From Blattamonas nauphoetae (lineage: Eukaryota; Preaxostyla; Oxymonadida): a stretch of 26,121 nt of DNA. Shown here piece after piece: positions 18,754 through 26,121 of this stretch. Below the pieces are notes generated by a model. It searched no databases. It was not told the DNA's origin and was given only the letters and a program-made list of their open reading frames with translations. Numbering within the stretch: the stretch's first letter is position 1; each line of letters opens with the position of its first letter. The position numbers were made by a program, and so were the translations under genes. The DNA lies in the NCBI GenBank assembly GCA_033064195.1, contig JARBJD010000649.1:1-26121 (forward strand). Reading direction: 5' to 3'.

Positions 18754-19660
18754 ATGTACTCTTTGTGCATGCTGGGTGAGATCATCGACAGACCCCAACA
18801 GCGAGTGGAGATGAAGACATTATTATCGCATAAGAGCTTCAACAAGAAATCATTGTCTCGTCCAAGCAGGAGACAGGTCAATCTCACTCGCTCAGACTCG
18901 ATTGACACTAAGCTTCAAGACTCGACCTTTGTAGCCCGCGGATCGATCCCAATCCCGCTCACCACTCTTCCTCCTCTTCTGCACGCGGATAAGTCACATC
19001 TCCGTGTCAAGAACACCACTTTCAATCCATGCAAAGGCGTTAATGAATCGGGAAACTCCATTTTTAACTATCCACTTGTCGTTTCAGAAGAAATTTCATC
19101 AGGAATTGTTTCGGTGACTGTCACAATACTCTCCAAAAACTGTCTGCTCTTTCTCATCTCGTTCTTCCCTCAGTCGTTCGAACTATCGTTGGTCTAATGG
19201 AATCACCACGCCAAAATCCTGAAGTGGACACTGGTTTAGGATGCGGCTCGAAGTGTTTGTTCTCATCATTTTTATCTTTTCAGATTGTTTCTCGCTGTGG
19301 TCGAATGACGGTTGTGTGTGGCTTCAACAAGGACCAGGGTTTGAAACTAGACATGGTGGGACCTGCCATCCTCCTCTGAAAGAGGGAGATTGTGTGCGGA
19401 TGGAAGTGGGCATGGATTCGAAGCCCCGAACGCTTCAATTCTTCGTGAACGGCGAGGCAGGTCAGTTTTACGTCTCTGATCTCCCCACACTCGTCCGAAT
19501 TGCGGTTTGCTCCTCTTCTTGTTTCCTTTCTCAGTTCATTGCTTTCTATGAAGGGACATCAGTTCGTGTGGATCGCATTACTCGTCAATCAAACGCAACA
19601 CCAATCAAACCTGGAACAAGCCGTTTGGATTGGGAAGAGATCAACTCACGCATGGTATGA
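18754..19660 (+). CDS. SPRY-like domain protein with three introns of about 30 nt
   Basis: Four exons (18754-19141, 19174-19254, 19284-19504, 19535-19660) join in frame to 271 residues ending at TGA 19658-19660. The C-terminal two thirds read as an SPRY/B30.2-like beta-sandwich. Blocks are HADKSHLRVKNTTF, SEEISSGIVSVTVTILS, TIVGLMES, CFSLWSNDGCVWLQQG, LKEGDCVRMEVGMDS, LQFFVNGEAGQFYVS and YEGTSVRVDRITR. From memory, the LKEGDCVRMEVDMDS / VQFFVNG pair recurs in many proteins of this lineage. Such domains bind protein partners. Without the introns the frame breaks twice and a ten-residue insert splits the last strand block. The N-terminal 60 residues are less conserved-looking, and the ATG at 18754 is not certain. 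It lies downstream of gene C on the same strand. Confidence 0.7.
19142..19173 (+). other. Intron 1 of the SPRY-like gene, 32 nt
   Basis: It begins GTCTGC and ends CTTCCCTCAG, with a pyrimidine-rich body. Removal joins SKN to FVRTIVGLMES, which restores the SPRY strand block. Confidence 0.65.
19255..19283 (+). other. Intron 2 of the SPRY-like gene, 29 nt
   Basis: It begins GTTTGTTC and ends CTTTTCAG. Splicing joins GCGSK through a split codon to CFSLWSNDGCVW and corrects the frame between the two coding blocks. Confidence 0.65.
19505..19534 (+). other. Intron 3 of the SPRY-like gene, 30 nt
   Basis: It begins GTTTGCTC and ends CTTTCTCAG. It is a multiple of three and stop-free, so it is invisible to frame inspection. 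Removing it turns RIA-(ten residues)-FIAFYEGTS into RIAFIAFYEGTS, matching the usual strand spacing. Confidence 0.6.
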
Positions 19661-20078
19661 ACGAATCGTTTGGATATTATGAGTTCTTTTCCTTGCGAAG
19701 GAGATTGTTTTCTCATTCTTCTTGCTCTCTGCTTCAATCTTCATTTGTCTCCTCATCGCCTCGTTCTCTCTCTCAGCCTGCATGCAATTCTGTTGCAAAC
19801 TGCCCTCGGCATGATTATTTTGATTGGTAACGTGCACTGTTCGAGATGTTCACTACCCTCGCAGAATTCAGAGCTCAACCTCAAATTTGACGATTGTCGA
19901 TGAAATTTGATTTATGTCTTCTTATTTTTCTTTCACCTCACAACTCACCTTTTCACGTCACTTCCTCTGATCATTGAGTTGCTTTTTTCGTTTGGAGCTC
20001 TCAAAACGAGAGTAAAGGTTCAGATCGAAGCCAGAACACTCTGTTCGGTTTGAATGTGTGCATCTAATATGATTTATA
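19661..20078. other. Spacer and possible 5' exon of the next gene
   Basis: It is mostly T-rich sequence without an obvious gene. The stretch 19978-20042 reads NESKGSDRSQNTL in a frame that a 44-nt intron (20043 GTTCGG to 20086 TTTAG) would join to NTRLVHYRSDE of the following gene. No ATG is visible for that exon, so the true start of the gene is unresolved. Confidence 0.35.
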
Positions 20079-21380
20079 TTGTTTAGGAATACTCGATTGG
20101 TTCACTACCGTTCTGACGAGACCATTCTCGCACAAGCAGCCCAGTTCATGCTGTCAATCGATAAGTACATCAATGCCCCTGAACAATACACAGAGAGCTA
20201 TGAATACGCGTATTTGGCCGGATCTGTTCAAACTAGTACACTGTCTCAACTGGAGAAGGCTTCAGCGCGCTTTTCTTCGTACATCGAAGAATGGATCAAA
20301 AGTCGCAACAACCCCGATATGTTTTGGAAAGGTGTTCTCACTGCAATACTGCAATGCCTAACCAACAGCTGGGCCATTTCCGATCTCAGTTATCGGAGAA
20401 TATGGAAGAACATTAAACCCCACTGGTCAACATTTGTGATCGATTTTGAACCGTTCCCTATGAAACCGAAATCTTATCGCCAAGGCATTAATTCACGTGA
20501 ACAATGCCTTCACTGGATTCTCGTGAAGTTCCACAAGGCGGCGACCACCCTTCTCAAACAGGGCGTCGCGCCCAAACTGCTCACACACATGGACCAAACC
20601 GAATCAGACCACTTCCTCTTCTCTGATCTCAAGATCCTGTTCGTGTGTCTCCGCATGCGCCGTGTGCGTGTGCTCCACTTTCATCATCCCTTTCTGGAGG
20701 AAGGGCTGGAGGACGCCGCCGAAATGGTGTCCTTCCACAACAACGAAACGATCGCGGATTATGCCAAAGAAATCCTGATCCTCCGCCCGATAGGATCCAA
20801 ATTGATCCCATTGATGAAGTTTCGGAGCGAATACTGGCCAAATGTGTCCAGACGATTCAAAGAATTCAGGAGCATCAAAATGAATTCAGACGACGATGGG
20901 TGCTCATCCGATGCTGAATATCCGATTGATGTGGAGAAAGCGGCGGAGAAGCGTGCGAGACGTACACGATACAGGAAGACGAGTTCATCGGAACACGAAT
21001 ACAACGAGGACGATGAATACGAAAACGACGATGAACAGTACGACGAGGAAGAGGAAGCGTACGAAGGAGAAGAAGAAGAAGAATCTCGCTCAGACGCCTC
21101 AGATGAGTACGAAGACTCCTCAGATTTGCCTCCTGATACGTTTTTATCGGAACGTGAATACGACGACGACGAAGAACAATACGACGAGGAAGACGAACAG
21201 TACGGCGAGGAAAACGAACAGTACGGCGAGGAAAACGAACAGTACGGCGAGGAAAACGAACAGTACGGCGAGGAAAACGAACAGTACGGCGAGGAAAACG
21301 AACAGTACGGCGAGGAAAACGAACAGTACGGCGAGGAAAACGAACAGTACGGCGAGGAAAACGAGGATTCAAATTCGTAA
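20079..21380 (+). CDS. Unidentified helical protein with acidic heptad-repeat tail
   Basis: This open frame has about 430 codons. The first codon in frame is TTG within a TTTAG|GAAT splice-acceptor-like site, so the real reading probably begins at 20087 as an exon. The first internal ATG is 20148. Residues up to about 265 are balanced and helix-forming (ETILAQAAQFMLSIDKYINA; EKASARFSSYIEEWIKSRNN; SREQCLHWILVKFHKAATTL; NETIADYAKEILILRPIGSK), suggesting an alpha-helical repeat fold. A basic patch (KAAEKRARRTRYRK) is followed by about 130 residues rich in Glu, Asp and Tyr, ending in eight EQYGEEN heptads and EDSNS. The architecture resembles proteins with acidic tails that bind basic partners, but no family is recognised. 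Confidence 0.7.
   Translation: MFRNTRLVHYRSDETILAQAAQFMLSIDKYINAPEQYTESYEYAYLAGSVQTSTLSQLEKASARFSSYIEEWIKSRNNPDMFWKGVLTAILQCLTNSWAISDLSYRRIWKNIKPHWSTFVIDFEPFPMKPKSYRQGINSREQCLHWILVKFHKAATTLLKQGVAPKLLTHMDQTESDHFLFSDLKILFVCLRMRRVRVLHFHHPFLEEGLEDAAEMVSFHNNETIADYAKEILILRPIGSKLIPLMKFRSEYWPNVSRRFKEFRSIKMNSDDDGCSSDAEYPIDVEKAAEKRARRTRYRKTSSSEHEYNEDDEYENDDEQYDEEEEAYEGEEEEESRSDASDEYEDSSDLPPDTFLSEREYDDDEEQYDEEDEQYGEENEQYGEENEQYGEENEQYGEENEQYGEENEQYGEENEQYGEENEQYGEENEDSNS
21195..21362 (+). repeat. Eight identical 21-bp tandem units encoding EQYGEEN
   Basis: Eight copies run head to tail in frame, apparently identical at the nucleotide level, at the acidic C-terminus of the gene ending at 21380. Diverged relatives (EQYDEED, EQYDEEE, EYENDD) lie upstream, so the array looks recently expanded by slippage or unequal exchange. 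Confidence 0.9.
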
Positions 21381-21521
21381 AGACGGAATCTCATCCACAC
21401 AAACACTTCTCGAATCATTTTCGCACCATCACTTCACCATTAGTTCGTTTCAGGACTCAACATGACCAATTATGAAGGAATCAAATTGAATCGGTGCGGA
21501 TCCAGAGGTTTCTGTCGCTCA

Positions 21522-21527
21522 CCCATT
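21522..21527 (+). promoter_or_regulatory. CCCATT box, gene D
   Basis: ACCCATTCTAA lies with its first C exactly 35 nt before the ATG at 21557. It is the most diverged member of the family, yet the spacing is the same. Confidence 0.55.
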
Positions 21528-21556
21528 CTAATTTTCGATTCACATAGACCACCTTA

Positions 21557-23496
21557 ATGAGTGATCAATCATTGGCTGAAATAATCTCATCTGAGCCTAA
21601 TCAGTCCCGTGTGTCTCCCGATGGCTTTCCATCCGTTATAGATACCTCTGCCTTCGCCAATTGGGATGGAAAACGATTCTCATGGCCTCAAGAATCACTG
21701 ACGGTATTTCAGTCTCTGGTTCAAGTGATCAAGGAACACCCATCGATTGATGATGTTATGGCCAATAAAGCGGTCTTGCTTCTTGAACAAATCGGTACAA
21801 CCGTCATCCGGAATGCTGACCCTTTCATCCTTGGCCTGGTCCCATCGTCTCCCGATGAGTCTGTCCTGAATTTTGTGACTTCAATGATTGTGCTCGCATC
21901 GTCAGCCAATCAGATACTGGTTCGGGAAACCCTTCTTGTGCTTGTTCATATGATCATCTGGGTGATTCTAAATGAATTGTTACCCGCGTATTTTCTTCTG
22001 TCATATGAGCAGAAACTCAATACAATTTTCAGAGCGCTCATATTCTCCTTCATTCGACATGATTAAGGTGTTTTCCATTTTTCTGACTCTTCATCCAATC
22101 TTTTCCGTCTGATTTCTTCTTTCAGCGATCCTTCTTCGCTCAAACTAACACGTTCCCCCAAAATTGTGCAAGTACCTCGTTCTAACACATCATTTGAAGC
22201 TGACCTCCATCGTTTGAACAGTGTATATATTCTCATCTTCGCTTTCCAAGTCCGTTTTATTTCAACTCAGATCTATCAATGACACTTGACATCTCTATGT
22301 TTTATTGTGATTTCGAGTTTTTTCATCTCTTTTCCTTCAGCTGTATCATTCAGATCTGGTAGTCTCGTTCTTCTCTTCTCACAGTGAACTTGCGTTTTCT
22401 GATCTGCCTCCCTCCTCTGTAGCAAACCATTAAAAGTGTCGTTCCTTCATTTCCACGTCACAAACACGCCATTCTGACACACACCAGAAATTTCATAGAG
22501 ATCTTTTATGTTTGAAGTGAGATATCCAAAATAAGCTTTTCACGGTTTTTTGGATGATATATGTTTTCAATTCGCATTTCTCTCACAAATCCGTTTTTTT
22601 ATGTCGTTTACCACCACCTCTTTGATTTCTGAAACGTTGTGAAGAAAAAAAAGTGATAAAATGTCCAGATCCTATAAGAGCTCAATCGAACGCGATCAAA
22701 GCAAAATCTACAAAATTTAGCACTTTTCAGTCCTGAAAGCAGATGAATGCAAATTGTGCAATTTTTAATTTTTTGTAACGCACCATAGTGTAAAGTAACA
22801 TTTCATTTAGAATCACCCATCTCAAGTTCCACCACAATCCGACTGTCCCTCATCAACCTCGATCTGATCCCCCAACTGCTCTCAGCGATCAATACACAGT
22901 CTCTCTCCCTTGAAGAGGCTCCAAATATTGTCCTCTCGCTCATCGACGTCATCACCCATTCACTCAGTCTTACCTCCCCCCAACATCGTGCAAGAATCGA
23001 AATTGAACATCTTTGGGGCACACAAGCTATTTATGACACTGTTCTCGCCCATATTCTCGTCCCATCTGGAGAATTCATTCGCCACTTGTGCCTCAACCAT
23101 CACATGTTCCACAACGATTCTATCTCGGTGAAATTCGTACCTCTTCTGATGACAATCCTCCAAATATGTCACTATCATCAGCCATCGATTGATTTCATTC
23201 AAACTCTGCCCTTATTCATAACCATCTTAAATTACATCACTTTTTGCTCGTCAGACCTGCCAATCTCGTATTGTCTTTACGATCTGCTCGATGAGCTGCA
23301 AGAATGGAGCCAGCCGGATGACAACATTCATCAGTCGGGAACAACTGGAACTCGCTTGCTGATGATGGAGGGATTCTCGGATGTGTTGGAGGAGATGATA
23401 GTGATCGACAAGGAAGGAGAGAATGGAGGCTATGTCATGGAATATTCGATCTCATTGTCCAACTTATTTGGAGGGAACTGCGCAGATCTTGAGTAA
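21557..23496 (+). pseudogene. Armadillo-like family member D, split by a DNA transposon
   Basis: The 5' part (21557-21959) reads DTSAFANWDG, VFQSLVQVIKEHPSIDDVMANKAV, PDESVLNFVTSMIVLASSAN and LVLVHMII. The 3' part (22819-23496) continues SSSTTIRLSLINLDLIPQLL, INTQSLSLEEA, LVPSGEFIRHLCLNHH, YHQPSIDFIQTLPLFITI, LLMMEGFSDVLEEMI and SLSNLFGGNCADLE. Between them sits an 859-bp element with terminal inverted repeats and a 4-bp target duplication. Leaving out the element and one duplication gives 1077 nt, a continuous 358-residue frame aligned block for block with B and C. It is a diverged member (FANW for FLNW, MMEG for RMEG). As it stands, translation enters the element and stops at 22066. The insertion looks young because both halves stay open. 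Confidence 0.82.
21960..22818. mobile_element. Non-autonomous DNA transposon with 24-bp inverted repeats
   Basis: The left end 21960-21983 starts GGGTGATTCTAAATGAA. The right end 22795-22818 is its reverse complement, matching at 23 of 24 positions. Both sides are flanked by ATCT (21956-21959 and 22819-22822), a 4-bp target duplication. The 859-bp interior is more AT-rich than the host genes, has T- and A-runs and holds no transposase-sized frame, so it must have been moved in trans. Several superfamilies make 4-bp duplications (for example Sola, Ginger and some CACTA-related groups). I cannot choose between them. Confidence 0.82.
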
Positions 23497-23828
23497 GGCG
23501 ACGACGAATCAACAATCAATTGTCACGCCTGAAAAACAGTTAATTCTCCTTGTTTAAGCAGCACACATGTATCTTCTACTTCTTCTGAATTCTTTTCACT
23601 ATTCACTGTCCATCCATCAGATTTGGATCCCCTTGATCAACTCTCCAACAGTCGCTCCATCGTTGCGATTGTCACAGTTGAAAACTCGATCCAATTGCCT
23701 ATAAGTTGTTGTTCCCTTTTTTGTTTATCAAACTTTCTCTTTTCACGAGCAGAATTGTGCATTCCTCGCTCCGACTTTCGTCATCACTTCATCCTTCTTT
23801 TCTTCTTCGTTGTCTTTGATTAAATCCG
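23497..23828. other. Spacer between member D and fragment E
   Basis: I see no coding frame with recognisable protein, no RNA gene and no conserved 3' family block here. The sequence is T-rich. Member D therefore lacks the downstream block seen after A, B and C. Confidence 0.45.
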
Positions 23829-23932
23829 AAGCGTTCTGCCAAACGAAATCGTGAGGTGATTCCAGCGTAAACAAAGACGACACAAAAACAGTGCTTGTTG
23901 TCCTAAAGAAGCCAGAAACATGTCGAAAGAGT
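23829..23932 (-). other. Conserved 3' flank block of fragment E (minus strand)
   Basis: Read on the minus strand it gives TTTCGACATGTTTCTGGCTT, GGACAACAAGCACTG and CTGGAATCACCTCA. These are the same ordered motifs as after genes A and B. It lies just beyond the stop codon of fragment E. Confidence 0.6.
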
Positions 23933-23958
23933 TTGGGTGTGTGAATTTGTTTCCCTTC

Positions 23959-24145
23959 TCATTCTGGAAAGTTCATGCCCAGCATGTTGTTCCATTTGAT
24001 CGATTTGGCAACAATCCCACCTCCTTTGGACTCGGTTTTGTCGTTTTGCAGCTTTTCCTCGGTCACATCTTCGAAGCCCTCCATTCTCAACATCCGCTCA
24101 ACTTTCTTCCACATCTGTTGTACGTCTCTTATGATGTTAAGTTGT
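23959..24145 (-). pseudogene. Armadillo-like family fragment E, C-terminal end only
   Basis: The minus strand reads DVQQMWKKVERMLRMEGFED, VTEEKLQNDKTESKGGGIVA and KSIKWNNMLGMNFPE, then a stop. This matches the last 55-60 residues of members A to C. Upstream (above about 24145) the similarity ends abruptly in unrelated AT-rich sequence, so the remainder of the gene is missing. The frame stays open to 24315, but that extension does not resemble the family. The fragment is inverted relative to A to D. Confidence 0.75.
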
Positions 24146-24159
24146 CCTGTCCTCCTCAC

Positions 24160-24635
24160 TTTCTGTCCGTCCTCCTCTTTTTCTTGTCCGATTCTGAAAT
24201 TGAAAGAAAATTGAAAATTTTGGATATTTCCAGTGATAAAAGTGCATTTTAGGATCGAATTTGGCTTGATTTTGCAAAAAACGTGAAAATCAACGAAGTC
24301 GATCCAACAAATCACATTGAGGGTTGATCACGGATCGAATCTTCTCGAATACTTTTGTTACCGATGAAATGTTGCGAAATACAGAATACGAAAGAAGTTA
24401 GAAGGAAGTGGACGGAGTAGTGATGAAACAAGCACTCTTCTTCGCCTTCACACAACTACCTCAGGTTGGGTCGGAACAAATGGAAGAAAATGAGTGAAGA
24501 TACTGCGGAATTCATCCGGTTAGCGTAGAAAACCCGAGGGAACAGCTTGACGTTGGCGAAATTTGATTTGAAATGAAGTGAGAGATGAAGCAATCGATAT
24601 ATTTAGAATTGAGTGTGTGAATGGGAGTGAACGCG
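24160..24635. other. AT-rich spacer before the satellite
   Basis: It is unremarkable non-repetitive sequence with A-runs near 24190-24300, where fragment E is truncated. No gene is seen. The first bases may include the edge of whatever event truncated fragment E. Confidence 0.4.
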
Positions 24636-26121
24636 CGATCGTGGAGAGGAGGGAATGTGCGATCGTGGAGAGGAGGGAGCGTGCGTTCGTGGAGAGGAGG
24701 GACGGAAGATCGTGAAGAGGAGGGAGTGTGCGTTCGAGTAGAGCAGGGAGTGCGCGATCGTGGAGAGGAGGGAGCGTGCGTTCGAGTAGAGCAGGGAGTG
24801 CGCGATCGTGGAGAGGAGGGAGTGTGCGTTCGAGTAGAGCAGGGAGTGCGCGATCGTGGAGAGGAGGGAGCGTGCGTTCGAGTAGAGCAGGGAGTGCGCG
24901 ATCGTGGAGAGGAGGGAGTGTGCGTTCGAGTAGAGCAGGGAGTGCGCGATCGTGGAGAGGAGGGAGCGTGCGTTCGAGTAGAGCAGGGAGTGCGCGATCG
25001 TGGAGAGGAGGGAATGTGCGTTCGAGTAGAGCAGGGAGTGCGCGATCGTGGAGAGGAGGGAGTGCGCGATCGTGGAGAGGAGGGAGTGTGCGTTCGAGTA
25101 GAGCAGGGAGTGCGCGATCGTGGAGAGGAGGGAGTGTGCGTTCGAGTAGAGCAGGGAGTGCGCGATCGTGGAGAGGAGGGAGTGTGCGTTCGAGTAGAGC
25201 AGGGAGTGCGCGATCGTGGAGAGGAGGGAGTGTGCGTTCGAGTAGAGCAGGGAGTGCGCGATCGTGGAGAGGAGGGAGTGTGCGTTCGAGTAGAGCAGGG
25301 AGTGCGCGATCGTGGAGAGGAGGGAGTGTGCGTTCGAGTAGAGCAGGGAGTGCGCGATCGTGGAGAGGAGGGAGTGTGCGTTCGAGTAGAGCAGGGAGTG
25401 CGCGATCGTGGAGAGGAGGGAGCGTGCGTTCGAGTAGAGCAGGGAGTGCGCGATCGTGGAGAGGAGGGAATGTGCGTTCGAGTAGAGCAGGGAGTGCGCG
25501 ATCGTGGAGAGGAGGGAGTGCGCGATCGTGGAGAGGAGGGAATGTGCGTTCGAGTAGAGCAGGGAGTGCGCGATCGTGGAGAGGAGGGAATGTGCGTTCG
25601 AGTAGAGCAGGGAGTGCGCGATCGTGGAGAGGAGGGAATGTGCGTTCGAGTAGAGCAGGGAGTGCGCGATCGTGGAGAGGAGGGAATGTGCGTTCGAGTA
25701 GAGCAGGGAGTGCGCGATCGTGGAGAGGAGGAATGTGCGTTCGAGTAGAGCAGGGAGTGCGCGATCGTGGAGAGGAGGAGTGCGCGATCGTGGAGAGGAG
25801 GGAATGTGCGTTCGAGTAGAGCAGGGAGTGCGCGATCGTGGAGAGGAGGGACGGAAGATCGTGGAGAGGAGGGAGTGTGCGTTCGAGTAGAGCAGGGAGT
25901 GCGCGATCGTGGAGAGGAGGGACGGAAGATCGTGGAGAGGAGGGAGTGTGCGATCGTGGAAACAAGGAGTGCGCGATCGTGGAGAGGAGGGACGGAAGAT
26001 CGTGGAGAGGAGGGACGGAAGATCGTGGAGATGAGGGAGTGTGCGATCGTGGAGATGAGGGACGGAAGATCGTGGAGAGGAGGGACGGAAGATCGTGGAG
26101 AGGAGAGTGTGCGATCGTGGA
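24636..26121. repeat. 24/48-bp satellite array, running off the window
   Basis: The basic monomer is 24 bp. Two versions alternate, one containing GATCGTGGAGAGGAGGGAG and one containing GTTCGAGTAGAGCAGGGAG, giving a 48-bp dimer, with about 23 dimers between 24730 and 25860. Both edges carry more single or variant monomers (GACGGAAGATCGTGGAGAGG). Because 48 is a multiple of three, frames stay open on both strands (16-residue periods such as VRSSRAGSARSWRGGS forward). These long frames are a by-product of the period and are not taken as genes. Confidence 0.92.

Noticed and set aside
20759-21418. Minus-strand frame with SSPYCSF heptads, resembling an RNA polymerase II tail
   Set aside because: It is the exact antisense of the EQYGEEN tandem repeat. 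The period of 21 nt keeps the frame open, and no other part looks like a gene.
21962-22810. Simple GT-AG intron from the left end of the DNA element to TTTAG at 22810
   Set aside because: It leaves the downstream part of gene D out of frame, whereas exact removal of the element with one ATCT keeps it in frame.
24520-25965. 481-codon minus-strand frame and two forward frames of over 360 codons in the satellite
   Set aside because: A 48-bp period is divisible by three, so open frames arise on both strands without selection. No start context or domain supports any of them.
24636-26121. CRISPR-like array
   Set aside because: The repeats are contiguous with no unique spacers, and the rest of the window is clearly eukaryotic.
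1-26121. tRNA or rRNA genes
   Set aside because: No cloverleaf with conserved T-loop sequence and no rRNA core motif was noticed by eye on either strand. A covariance-model search would be decisive.

Overview
The window looks like nuclear DNA of a protist. It has dense protein-coding genes with spliceosomal-type introns (several only about 30 nt long), a large family of repeated armadillo-like genes, SPRY-like and receptor-pseudokinase genes, and retrotransposon and DNA-transposon insertions. From memory, the armadillo-like family (conserved blocks such as SLVATVKLQP, LIPQLIxTLNPQSL, RMLRMEG) is very abundant in the oxymonad Blattamonas nauphoetae (Preaxostyla). I cannot search a database here, so that assignment is recall plus inference.

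Layout. Bases 1 to about 4427 hold a degraded DIRS-type tyrosine-recombinase retrotransposon read on the minus strand, with inverted terminal repeats and an internal complementary region. It abuts the 3' part of a host receptor-like gene (about 4441-5973): beta-helix-like fragment, one membrane helix, cytoplasmic pseudokinase. That gene is broken by frame changes. A pyrimidine-rich spacer without convincing genes follows (5974-7023). Then comes a long unidentified gene (about 7024-10648) with helical, repeat-like protein sequence, putative introns and several frame breaks.

From 10.8 to 24.2 kb the region is dominated by five members of one armadillo-like family: A (10868-11940, one 1-nt deletion), B (14773-15843, intact), C (17264-18337, intact), D (21557-23496, interrupted by an 859-bp DNA transposon) and E (about 24145-23959, minus-strand C-terminal fragment). 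A to D share a CCCAT box whose first C lies exactly 35 nt before the ATG. A, B, C and E share a conserved block of about 100-150 nt just after the stop. Between them lie an SPRY-like gene with three introns of 29-32 nt (18754-19660), an unidentified gene with an acidic C-terminal repeat tail (20079-21380), and two stretches with weak minus-strand coding signals. The last 1.5 kb (24636-26121) is a 24/48-bp satellite array running off the window edge.

The main picture is a multigene family at different stages of birth and decay: two intact copies, one with a point break, one split by a transposon whose removal would restore the frame, and one inverted fragment. All of this sits beside satellite DNA and a dead retroelement, as expected of a fast-evolving, possibly chromosome-end region (inference).
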